DNA from: Nocardioides jensenii JCM 1364 = NBRC 14755
Lineage (GTDB): Bacteria > Actinomycetota > Actinomycetes > Propionibacteriales > Nocardioidaceae
Length of the DNA stretch: 41,340 bases
Assembly (NCBI RefSeq): GCF_001552535.1
Contig: NZ_BCRJ01000108.1
Location: forward strand, 1 to 41,340
Direction: 5' to 3'
Position numbers and translations under genes: made by a program. This document shows, one piece after another, positions 34,654 to 41,340 of this stretch (the stretch's first letter is position 1; each line of letters opens with the position of its first letter). The notes beneath the pieces were generated by a model. The model was not told where the DNA came from and made no database searches. It saw nothing but the letters and a program-made list of their open reading frames with translations.

Positions 34654-34765
34654 GACCGATTCATGGTGGCACGCCACTCCGCCTGATTCGGGAGGCCACG
34701 CGGAGGGTGACTGGAAGCACCCCGGGCAGGTGACTGACCCGTCCTGCGACGCCTCGGCAGCCAGG

Positions 34766-36517
34766 TCAGGCGCGCGAGGCGCGGGCCGTCTCGAGCAGCT
34801 CCTGGGCGTGCGCCAGGGCGGTGTCGGACTCCTCCATGCCGGCCAGCATGCGGGAGAGCTCACGGACCCGGTCGGCCTCGGTGAGCACGGTCAGGCCCGA
34901 GGTGGTGACGGTGCCGTCGCTCGACTTGGCCACGACGACATGCCTGTCGGCGTACGCCGCGACCTGGGGCAGGTGAGTCACCACCAGCACCTGGGAGGTG
35001 CGGGCCAGGGTGGCCAGACGTCGGCCCACCTCGACCGCGGCCTTGCCACCGACGCCGGCGTCGACCTCGTCGAAGACGAACGTCGGAACCGGGCTGGTCT
35101 CGGCCAGCGCCACCTCGAGGGCGAGCATCACGCGCGAGAGCTCTCCACCCGAGGCTCCCTTGTGCAGGGCCCTGGCGTCGGCGCCCTTGTTGGCCGCGAG
35201 CAGGATCTCGACGTCATCGACCCCGGTGGCGGTGTAGCGCAGCCAGCGCTTGCCGACCTTCAAGGGAGCGCCGGCTCGTTCCTCGGACTCCGGCGCCTCC
35301 GCCGCCTGCTGGCGCACGTCGACCAGCACGCTCGCGTGCGGCATGGCCAACAGGGTGAGCTCGTCGGAGACCACGCGCGAGAGTCGACCGGCGGCATCGG
35401 TGCGTGCCTTCGACAGCGCCTCGGCGACCGTCCCCAGCTCGCCGCGGAGACGGGCACGCTCCCCACGCAGCTCGGCGATGCGGTCGTCGGTGCCGTCGAG
35501 GTCGAGCAGTTTGCGCGCTGCCTCCTCCGACCACGCCAGCACCTCAGCGACGGTGTCGCCGTACTTGCGGGTCAGCGCGGTCAGGCCGGCGCGACGCTCG
35601 GAGACCGTGGCCAGCCGGGCGGGGTCGATGTCGAGCCCACTCGCATAGGACGCGACGTCGGCGGCGACGTCGGAGAGCAGGTAGCCGACCTCCGCCAGTC
35701 GGTCGGCCAGCTCCGCGGCTGCCTTGTCGTGGTCGCGGACGCCGTCGAGAAGTCGACGCGCGGCGCCGGTCGCCCCGAGCGCGTCGGGGCCCCCCTGCTC
35801 GGCCGAGAGTGCTTCGCGCGCCTGCTCGGCGGCGGTACGCAGTGTGTCGGCAAACCCGAGGCGCTCTTCTTCGGCGGCGAGCGACTCGTCTTCGCCGGGT
35901 TGCGGTTCGACGGCGGCGATCTCGTCGAGCCCGAAACGCAACAGATCGGCCTCGCGGGCCCGCTCCCGGGCACTGGCGACCACCTCGGTGAGCTCGGACT
36001 CGACCGCGCCGAGCCGGGCATGCAGGTCGGCGTACTGGGCGGCCAGCTTGCGCACCTTCGCGCCGCCGAACAGATCGAGAGCGTGGCGCTGTGCGGCCGG
36101 CTTGAGCAGTCGGTGCTGGTCGGACTGACCGTGCACGGCCACGAGCCCGTCGGTGACCTCGGCCAGCTGCGAGGCGGGCACCGAAGCGCCTCCCACGAAG
36201 GCGCGGGACCGGCCCTCGCCCGCGATGTTGCGGGCCAGCACGACGCGGTCGTCCTCGACCTCACCGCCGAGTACGTCGACTGCGGTCACGAAGGACGGCA
36301 GCGAGGTGGCGACGACGACCCCCTCGACCCGCGCCGAGCGGGCACCCGAGCGCACTGCCCCAGGGTCAGCCCGACCGCCGAGGAGCAGGCCGAGTGCGGT
36401 GACCACCATGGTCTTTCCGGCACCGGTCTCACCGGTGATGACGGTCAGGCCGGGGCCGAGCTCGAGGGTCGAGGAGTCGATGACGCCGAGCGACTTGATC
36501 CTGATCTCCTCGATCAT
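34766..36517 (-). CDS. recN: DNA repair protein RecN
   Basis: A 583-residue SMC-like ATPase: N-terminal Walker A GETGAGKT (29-36), central coiled coils (residues about 150-380), then the C-terminal signature KGASGGELSRVMLALEV and Walker B TFVFDEVDAGVGG. Acts in double-strand-break repair. ATG 36517 overlaps the nadK stop (ATGA). The open frame upstream lies inside nadK and is ignored. Confidence 0.96.
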   Translation of the reverse strand: MIEEIRIKSLGVIDSSTLELGPGLTVITGETGAGKTMVVTALGLLLGGRADPGAVRSGARSARVEGVVVATSLPSFVTAVDVLGGEVEDDRVVLARNIAGEGRSRAFVGGASVPASQLAEVTDGLVAVHGQSDQHRLLKPAAQRHALDLFGGAKVRKLAAQYADLHARLGAVESELTEVVASARERAREADLLRFGLDEIAAVEPQPGEDESLAAEEERLGFADTLRTAAEQAREALSAEQGGPDALGATGAARRLLDGVRDHDKAAAELADRLAEVGYLLSDVAADVASYASGLDIDPARLATVSERRAGLTALTRKYGDTVAEVLAWSEEAARKLLDLDGTDDRIAELRGERARLRGELGTVAEALSKARTDAAGRLSRVVSDELTLLAMPHASVLVDVRQQAAEAPESEERAGAPLKVGKRWLRYTATGVDDVEILLAANKGADARALHKGASGGELSRVMLALEVALAETSPVPTFVFDEVDAGVGGKAAVEVGRRLATLARTSQVLVVTHLPQVAAYADRHVVVAKSSDGTVTTSGLTVLTEADRVRELSRMLAGMEESDTALAHAQELLETARASRA

Positions 36518-37464
36518 CCCTCGGCACCACCGTTGCGGCGACGTCGTTCGGAGGCACCGCGCCAGCCCTCGACGGAGAGCCCGAACTTGGCCACCAGCCG
36601 GTCGGTGAAGGGTGCCTGGTGCAGCCGGACCAGGTGCACCGGGGACGCGCCCCTGCGCACTTCGATGCGAGCCCCGGGCGGCAGGTCGACCGTGCGCCGA
36701 CCGTCGCACCAGAGAACGCCTGCGCCCTCGGTGCGGGCCAGCACCTCGACGGCAAGCACCGAGGTGGGGGCGACGACCATCGGCCGCGCGAAGAGTGCGT
36801 GGGCGCTGATCGGCACCATCAGGAGAGCCTCGACCCCGGGCCACACCACGGGGCCTCCGGCACTGAAGTTGTAGGCCGTGGAGCCGGTCGGGGTCGCGCA
36901 GACGACACCGTCACAACCCCATCGCGACAGAGGGCGGCCGTCGATCTCGACGACGACCTCGAGCATCCGCTCGCGGGCAGCCTTCTCGACGCTGGCCTCG
37001 TTGAGGGCGAACGTGCTGGCGACGAGCTCCTTGTCCCGGTAGACCGACACGTCGATGGTGAGGCGTTCCTCGGCGGTGTAGTTGCGCTGGATGATCGCCT
37101 GGATCGTGGAGTCGACGTCGTCGTACTCGGCCTCGGCGAGGAAGCCGACATGGCCCAGGTTGACGCCGAGCAGGGGTGTCGACTGCCCGTGGGTGATCTC
37201 GGCGGCGCGCAGGATGGTTCCGTCGCCACCGATGACGACCGCGAGCTCGCAATCGAGGGCCGCGGCGGAATCCTCGTGGACGACCTCGATCTCGGGCTCG
37301 AAGGACGACGCCACGATGGCGAGGTCGTTGGCCTCGGCGTCGAGCAGTCGGACGATGATGCCGTGGTCGGTCAACGCCTTGCAGAAGGCGCGGGCCACCT
37401 CCCGGGCGTCGTCTCGTCCGGTGTGCGCCAGCAGCAGGACGCGGCGGGGCTCAGGCACAGTCAC
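36514..37464 (-). CDS. nadK: NAD kinase
   Basis: A 316-residue enzyme with GGDGT (79-83), NE in ALNEASVEK (155-156) and CDGVVCATPTGSTAYN, the complete NAD-kinase signature. It makes NADP from NAD and ATP or polyphosphate. GTG 37464 overlaps the tlyA stop, and the C-terminus is Arg-rich. Part of the tlyA-nadK-recN operon. Confidence 0.97.
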   Translation of the reverse strand: MTVPEPRRVLLLAHTGRDDAREVARAFCKALTDHGIIVRLLDAEANDLAIVASSFEPEIEVVHEDSAAALDCELAVVIGGDGTILRAAEITHGQSTPLLGVNLGHVGFLAEAEYDDVDSTIQAIIQRNYTAEERLTIDVSVYRDKELVASTFALNEASVEKAARERMLEVVVEIDGRPLSRWGCDGVVCATPTGSTAYNFSAGGPVVWPGVEALLMVPISAHALFARPMVVAPTSVLAVEVLARTEGAGVLWCDGRRTVDLPPGARIEVRRGASPVHLVRLHQAPFTDRLVAKFGLSVEGWRGASERRRRNGGAEG

Positions 37465-38300
37465 GGGTCAACCTTCTCACCCGGGACCCCCAGGCCACCG
37501 GAGCGCTCCACCTCGGCGGTGATCTCCTCGGCACCGATGGTCGCCACCCCCGCGCGCAGCCACAGGAAGAACTCGACATTTCCGGACGGGCCCGGCAACG
37601 GGCTCGTGGTGACCGCCCGCGCACCCCACCCTCGGCGGCCTGCGGCCGCAGCGACGCCTTCGACTGCTTCGGCACGCAGGGCCAGGTCGCGTACGACGCC
37701 GCCCTTGCCGACCCGGTTCTTGCCGACCTCGAACTGGGGCTTGACCATCAGCGCGAGGTCTCCGTCGGCACGGGTGACCGCGACCAGCGCGTCGAGGACG
37801 AGCTCGAGGGAGATGAAGGAGAGGTCGCCAACCACCAGGTCGACGGGGTCGCCGATGATGTCGAGGGAGAGGTCACGGATGTTGGTGCGGTCGTGCACCC
37901 GGACCCGTTCGTCCTGTTGGAGACGCCAGACGAGCTGGCCGTAGCCCACGTCGACGGCCAGCACCTCCGCGGCGTTGTTGCGCAGAAGGACATCGGTGAA
38001 CCCACCGGTCGAAGCGCCCGCGTCGAGGCAGCGTCGGCCGGAGACGGTGAGCCCGAGCGGGGTGAAGGCCGCCAGCGCCCCGGCCAGCTTGTGACCGCCC
38101 CTGGATGCGTAGTCGGGACGGTCCGGGTCCTCGATCACGACAATCGCCACGTCGGTGGTCACCCCGGTCGCTGGCTTCGCGGCGAAGGCACCGTTGACCT
38201 TGACCCTCCGTGCTGCGATCAGCTCGCTGGCGTGCTCGCGCGAGCGGGCCAGCTGGCGTCGTACGAGCTCGGCGTCGAGCCGCAGTCGTCGTGGTGGCAC
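37461..38300 (-). CDS. tlyA: TlyA-family rRNA (cytidine-2'-O)-methyltransferase
   Basis: A 279-residue protein with an N-terminal S4 domain (RRLRLDAELVRRQLARSREH) and an FtsJ-like methyltransferase domain (SAM motif CLDAGASTGGFTDVLLR, then VLAVDVGYGQL). Family members methylate 16S and 23S rRNA and their loss gives capreomycin resistance in mycobacteria. GTG 38300 lies 4 bp after the previous stop. Confidence 0.94.
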   Translation of the reverse strand: MPPRRLRLDAELVRRQLARSREHASELIAARRVKVNGAFAAKPATGVTTDVAIVVIEDPDRPDYASRGGHKLAGALAAFTPLGLTVSGRRCLDAGASTGGFTDVLLRNNAAEVLAVDVGYGQLVWRLQQDERVRVHDRTNIRDLSLDIIGDPVDLVVGDLSFISLELVLDALVAVTRADGDLALMVKPQFEVGKNRVGKGGVVRDLALRAEAVEGVAAAAGRRGWGARAVTTSPLPGPSGNVEFFLWLRAGVATIGAEEITAEVERSGGLGVPGEKVDP

Positions 38301-38304
38301 GGCG

Positions 38305-38745
38305 TCAGGGCCGCGGCAGGCGCGGGCCGTCGAGGGCTCCGCGCAGCTGCTCGTGGGCCTGTTCGAAGACGGCGACGTGCTCGTCCACGGGCAGGTCGCC
38401 GAGACCGTCCAAGCTGGCCAGCACGCGGTCGACGGCTTGGTTGCCCGTCTGCTCGAGCGAGGGCGTTCTCGGCTGGTCGAGGGCGCCTGTCGACGACTGG
38501 TCCTGACTCTCGCCCGCGACGTCCTCATCCACCGCACGCCGATCCGCCCGGGAGACATCGGAACTGTCGGCGCTCTCGTCGACGGCGGTGTTGCCGGCGG
38601 CGGTGTTGCCGGCGGTCTCGTCGAGGGAGGCGTCCTTCGGCGTGCCGGCCGAGCCTCGGTCGTCGTCCTGCTCGACCTGGAGGGGCTCCACCAGTCTGTC
38701 GGGACGGCCCGGGGGCGGGCCCGGTGTGGGGAACTGAACGCTCAT
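38305..38745 (-). CDS. Small acidic, mostly disordered protein of unknown function
   Basis: About 146 residues. The first two thirds are Asp/Glu/Ser/Thr/Pro-rich with short repeats (ETAGNTAAGNTAVDESAD). Only the last 40 residues look ordered (AVDRVLASLDGLGDLPVDEH and AVFEQAHEQLRGAL, two helices). ATG 38745 overlaps the end of the HAD gene region by six bases past its stop at 38750 on the downstream side, so they are adjacent without a gap. It lies between the HAD phosphatase and tlyA, a position where actinobacteria commonly carry a small unnamed protein. Confidence 0.7.
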   Translation of the reverse strand: MSVQFPTPGPPPGRPDRLVEPLQVEQDDDRGSAGTPKDASLDETAGNTAAGNTAVDESADSSDVSRADRRAVDEDVAGESQDQSSTGALDQPRTPSLEQTGNQAVDRVLASLDGLGDLPVDEHVAVFEQAHEQLRGALDGPRLPRP

Positions 38746-38749
38746 GACG

Positions 38750-39769
38750 TCACCGTACCTGTCGTCCTTCGGCCTCGGGAGCCGTGACACCCTCCACGTC
38801 GAGCGGATGGCCCTGCTCGTCCCGGTGCCGCCAGGCGGCGGTCACCGCGACCCGCCACCAGTCGTCGACGGCTCCGTGGCCCTCGACCGACAGACGGCCC
38901 TCCGCGGCGCGCGCCCGCCACTGGTTCAGCACCACCCACCCACCCTCGGACTCGGGCGCCGGGTGTGGGACGAACAGGCCACCGAGGTCGGACGAGAGGT
39001 ACGTCGGCCGCAGCTCCGGTCCCGCGTCGGCGAGGTCGGCCAGCCCCGTGACACCGGTGAGCACCAGGAGGGAGTCCAGACCGGCACCGTTGGCACCCTC
39101 GATGTCGGTGTCGAGCCGGTCCCCCACCATCAAGGGACGCTCGCCACCGACCCGCCGCACGGTCTCGTCGAGCAGTGGACGTCGTGGCTTGCCGGCGACG
39201 ATCGGCTCCACCCCCGAGAAGTCGGCAAGCATCTTCACCTGCACTCCGTGTCCTGGGCCGAGCCCGTATTCGGTGGGCACGGTGCCATCGGTGTTGGAGG
39301 CCACCCAGGGCACGCCGTTGCGGATCAGTACGGCGCCCTGCATCAGACGTCGCCACGGCAGTTCCGGGTCGTAGCCGGTGACCACGGCGACCGGGTTGTC
39401 ATTGAGCCCCCGGACCGGGCGCAGTCCCTCCTCCACCAGGGACTCCTCGAGGCCGGCGCTGCCGAGCAGGAACACCGGCGCTCCGGGCTCGAGCATTCCG
39501 GCCAGCAGGTGCGCCGCCGCCTGTGCCGACGTGACCACGTCGCCCGGTGACGCGTCGATGCCCAGCTCGGTGAGGTGCTCGGCCACGCGGGCCGGCGGCC
39601 GGGAGGCGTTGTTGGTCACGAACGCCAGGTGCATGCCGGTCTCGCGGGCGCGGCGCAGGTGCTCGGGAGCACCGGGCACGGCGGATGCCCCGATGTAGAC
39701 CACACCGTCCAGGTCCAGCATCGCCAGGTCGAAGCGGTCACTCAGCGGTTGAGCCGATTTCTTGAGCAC
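38750..39769 (-). CDS. HAD-IIA family phosphatase (NagD/PGP-like)
   Basis: A 339-residue HAD hydrolase: motif I MLDLDGVVYIG with nucleophile Asp19 and acid/base Asp21, motif II FVTNNASRPP, motif III Lys in VAGKPRRP, motif IV MVGDRLDTDIEGA. A C2-type cap lies between II and III. The C-terminal 80 residues (PAPESEGGWVVLNQWRARAA onward) are an extra domain beyond the HAD fold. Start is GTG 39769. Substrate unknown; sugar or phosphoglycolate phosphatase is possible. Confidence 0.92.
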   Translation of the reverse strand: MLKKSAQPLSDRFDLAMLDLDGVVYIGASAVPGAPEHLRRARETGMHLAFVTNNASRPPARVAEHLTELGIDASPGDVVTSAQAAAHLLAGMLEPGAPVFLLGSAGLEESLVEEGLRPVRGLNDNPVAVVTGYDPELPWRRLMQGAVLIRNGVPWVASNTDGTVPTEYGLGPGHGVQVKMLADFSGVEPIVAGKPRRPLLDETVRRVGGERPLMVGDRLDTDIEGANGAGLDSLLVLTGVTGLADLADAGPELRPTYLSSDLGGLFVPHPAPESEGGWVVLNQWRARAAEGRLSVEGHGAVDDWWRVAVTAAWRHRDEQGHPLDVEGVTAPEAEGRQVR

Positions 39770-39821
39770 GCGTGGTCCTCCTGGTTGATCGCCCGGCAGG
39801 CAGGGATTGGGAACCGCGCCC

Positions 39822-39834
39822 TACGATGAGTCGA
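39822..39834 (+). promoter_or_regulatory. Possible -10 element of a leaderless transcript
   Basis: TACGAT (39822-39827) lies 7 nt before ATG 39835, so transcription would start at or next to the start codon. No purine-rich ribosome site precedes that ATG, consistent with a leaderless mRNA, which is common in actinobacteria. No good -35 was found at 16-19 bp. Confidence 0.35.
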
Positions 39835-40920
39835 ATGGACACTCCGCAGGCGCCACGCCCCAGGTTCGACCTGCGTCCCTTCCGTGCCCTCCGGCTGGCC
39901 AACAGCTATGTGGGTGACCCGGCCTCGCACCGGATCTTTGCCAGACCCTACCGATCGGTCCCGGGTCGGCTTCGCGAGTGGCGGCGCCGCCGACACCTGA
40001 CCGTCGACCCGGATCCCGCGATGTACGTGCACGAGTACACCTCCGCAGGCGTCACCATCCGGGGCCTGGTCGCCCTGGTGGACCTCCCGACCAGCGCTTC
40101 CCGGATCTTCGCCCACGAGGGCGTGCAGGAGGTGCAGGTCCAGCAGTTGGCCGACCGGATGCACGAGATGACCCTCAACCCGGCCCCCATCCTCCTGATG
40201 CATCGTGGCTCTCCCTCGGTGCGCGCCGTGCTCGACGAGACGACCTTGGGTGAACCGCAACTGGTCTACACCGACCCGAGTGACCAGCTCCAGCGCATCT
40301 GGCGGATCACCGAACCTGCCACGGTGGACCTGCTCCGGTCCGAGCTCGCCGAGACCCACGCGGTGATCGCCGACGGCCATCACCGCTACGCCGCCGCGCA
40401 GAGACTTCAGCGCAACGAGCCCGGCACCGGTTGGGACCAGACGCTGGTCATGCTCATCGACCAGGCCGACACCCCCCTCCAGCTGTGCGCGATCCACCGC
40501 ACGATTCCCCGACTGTCACTGGCGACGATCGCGGAGATCGCGGCGGTCGACGGTGACCAGTTCCACACTCACCGGTCCAGCCATCAGGCCCTGGCCAAGC
40601 TCGAGCACGCACTGGTGCTGCACGACGGACAGGACTGGGCGACGCTGGCCCCGGGAACGGTGCCCCCCATGCTGATCACCTGGCTGCACGAGACCCTGAT
40701 CCCTCACTGGGACGTCGATGTCACCAGGCTGGTCTTCCACCACTCAGCGAGTGAGGCGATCGCTCGGGCCGGCCAGGGGGTCAGCGTGTTGCTGCCGGCA
40801 CCGACCTTCGACCAGGTGGACCACTCGGCTCTGTCGGGTCATCTGCTCCCCCAGAAGGCCACCTCCTTCCAACCGAAGCCACATCTCGGCGTCCTCATGC
40901 GGGATCTGAACGACGAATGA
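39835..40920 (+). CDS. DUF1015 family protein
   Basis: A 361-residue protein of the DUF1015 family (PRFDLRPFRALRLANSYVGD at the N-terminus; conserved IADGHHRYAAAQRLQ in the middle). Function is not established; the DGHHRY motif is the family hallmark. ATG 39835 or 39826 fit the N-terminus. Divergent from the HAD gene; its 3' end overlaps the convergent SSB-like gene by 26 bp. Confidence 0.85.
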   Translation: MDTPQAPRPRFDLRPFRALRLANSYVGDPASHRIFARPYRSVPGRLREWRRRRHLTVDPDPAMYVHEYTSAGVTIRGLVALVDLPTSASRIFAHEGVQEVQVQQLADRMHEMTLNPAPILLMHRGSPSVRAVLDETTLGEPQLVYTDPSDQLQRIWRITEPATVDLLRSELAETHAVIADGHHRYAAAQRLQRNEPGTGWDQTLVMLIDQADTPLQLCAIHRTIPRLSLATIAEIAAVDGDQFHTHRSSHQALAKLEHALVLHDGQDWATLAPGTVPPMLITWLHETLIPHWDVDVTRLVFHHSASEAIARAGQGVSVLLPAPTFDQVDHSALSGHLLPQKATSFQPKPHLGVLMRDLNDE

Positions 40921-41212
40921 GGCGGCCGGAGGTCGCCTCCACCTCCAAGCGGGAGACGGGCGTGCCGGCCACCCGGAAGAAGCGACGACGGAGCACACCC
41001 TCCACCTCGACGATGTCGCCGACGGTCCACGTGCGCACCGACCGTCGCAGTCGTCCCGACCAGACCGAGCAGTCGATCCAGTCCACCCCGGGGCGCGCTC
41101 CCTCGGGCCGCGGCACCACCACGCGCAGGCTCCACACGGCGTCACCGCTGGGCAGCACCTTCTCCTCCGGCGGCTTCGAGAGCCGCCCTTCCAACACGAC
41201 CTGACTGGTCAT
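40895..41212 (-). CDS. Short single-stranded-DNA-binding-protein-like OB-fold protein
   Basis: About 105 residues: TSQVVLEGRLSKPPEEKVLP, WSLRVVVPRPEG, WIDCSVWSGRLRRSVRTW and VEVEGVLRRRFFR match the OB fold of SSB. It is much shorter than housekeeping SSB and lacks the acidic C-terminal tail ending DDDIPF. ATG 41212 is preferred as GGAGGTG lies 6 nt upstream; earlier GTG/ATG codons overlap that site. Probably an accessory paralogue. Confidence 0.8.
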   Translation of the reverse strand: MTSQVVLEGRLSKPPEEKVLPSGDAVWSLRVVVPRPEGARPGVDWIDCSVWSGRLRRSVRTWTVGDIVEVEGVLRRRFFRVAGTPVSRLEVEATSGRLIRRSDPA

Positions 41213-41340
41213 GGCCATCACCTCCGTGACCAGACTCGGTCAGAGCTCCGACACCGCCAGCCCACGAAGCGACATCCTGTGGACAACCCGGACGCCCATG
41301 AGCCTGTTCATGAAAACGGGCTCCGGCGACTGGATGTCCG

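Noticed and set aside
41300..41323. 9-bp hairpin near the right edge (GAGCCTGTT with AACGGGCTC)
   Set aside because: Contains a G-T pair, has no T-tract and no gene end beside it within the window; could be a terminator of a gene further right, but not supportable here.

Overview
The window is high-GC DNA from an actinobacterium, most likely a Nocardioides-type member of the Nocardioidaceae. This rests on gene content, GTG/TTG starts, tight ATGA/GTGA overlaps and the order tlyA-nadK-recN-steA-steB-pyrG-NUDIX-xerD...parA-scpA-scpB-rluB...cmk-plsC-der, which follows the corresponding mycobacterial block (Rv1694 to Rv1713) with some extra genes. The genus is an inference; no 16S gene is present.

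Left part (1-12.9 kb): a catabolic and uptake locus. A decayed luciferase-like oxidoreductase gene is followed by a TetR repressor gene. Divergent from it is an operon of two MaoC-like hot-dog proteins, a DUF35 zinc-ribbon/OB protein and an SCP2-type thiolase-like protein. Convergent with that is a minus-strand operon for a Baeyer-Villiger-type monooxygenase, a lipoprotein substrate-binding protein and an acyl-CoA synthetase. A second minus-strand operon encodes a branched-chain-amino-acid-type ABC transporter in which both permeases and one ATPase are fused into a single 886-residue protein. All three operon promoters carry the same 18-bp palindrome, GTCAAC-N6-GTTGAC, and in each the TTGAC of a half-site forms the -35 box. 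This predicts one regulon under the adjacent TetR protein, for import, oxygenation, CoA activation and beta-oxidation/retro-aldol cleavage of an unidentified, probably cyclic or ketonic, substrate.

Middle (12.9-15.7 kb): a graveyard of mobile DNA. It holds a frameshifted IS256-family transposase start, unrecognised remnants, an intact HSL-type esterase, the tail of a zinc/quinone oxidoreductase gene and the catalytic C-terminus of a tyrosine recombinase. The recombinase fragment ends beside the 3' end of tRNA-Pro(GGG). This looks like the scar of an element integrated at that tRNA.

Right part (15.7-41.3 kb): core chromosome, almost all on the minus strand. After a secreted protein come der, plsC, cmk, tyrA, aroH, a VOC/AraC pair, rluB, scpB, scpA, a small protein, parA, a DUF3516 Ski2-like helicase, xerD, a NUDIX hydrolase, pyrG, steB/mctB-like, steA, recN, nadK, tlyA, a small acidic protein and a HAD phosphatase. 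A DUF1015 gene and a short SSB-like gene follow. Notable points are an apparent CTG start for xerD, tandem repeats in scpB and a cluster of TGTGCA repeats upstream of parA.
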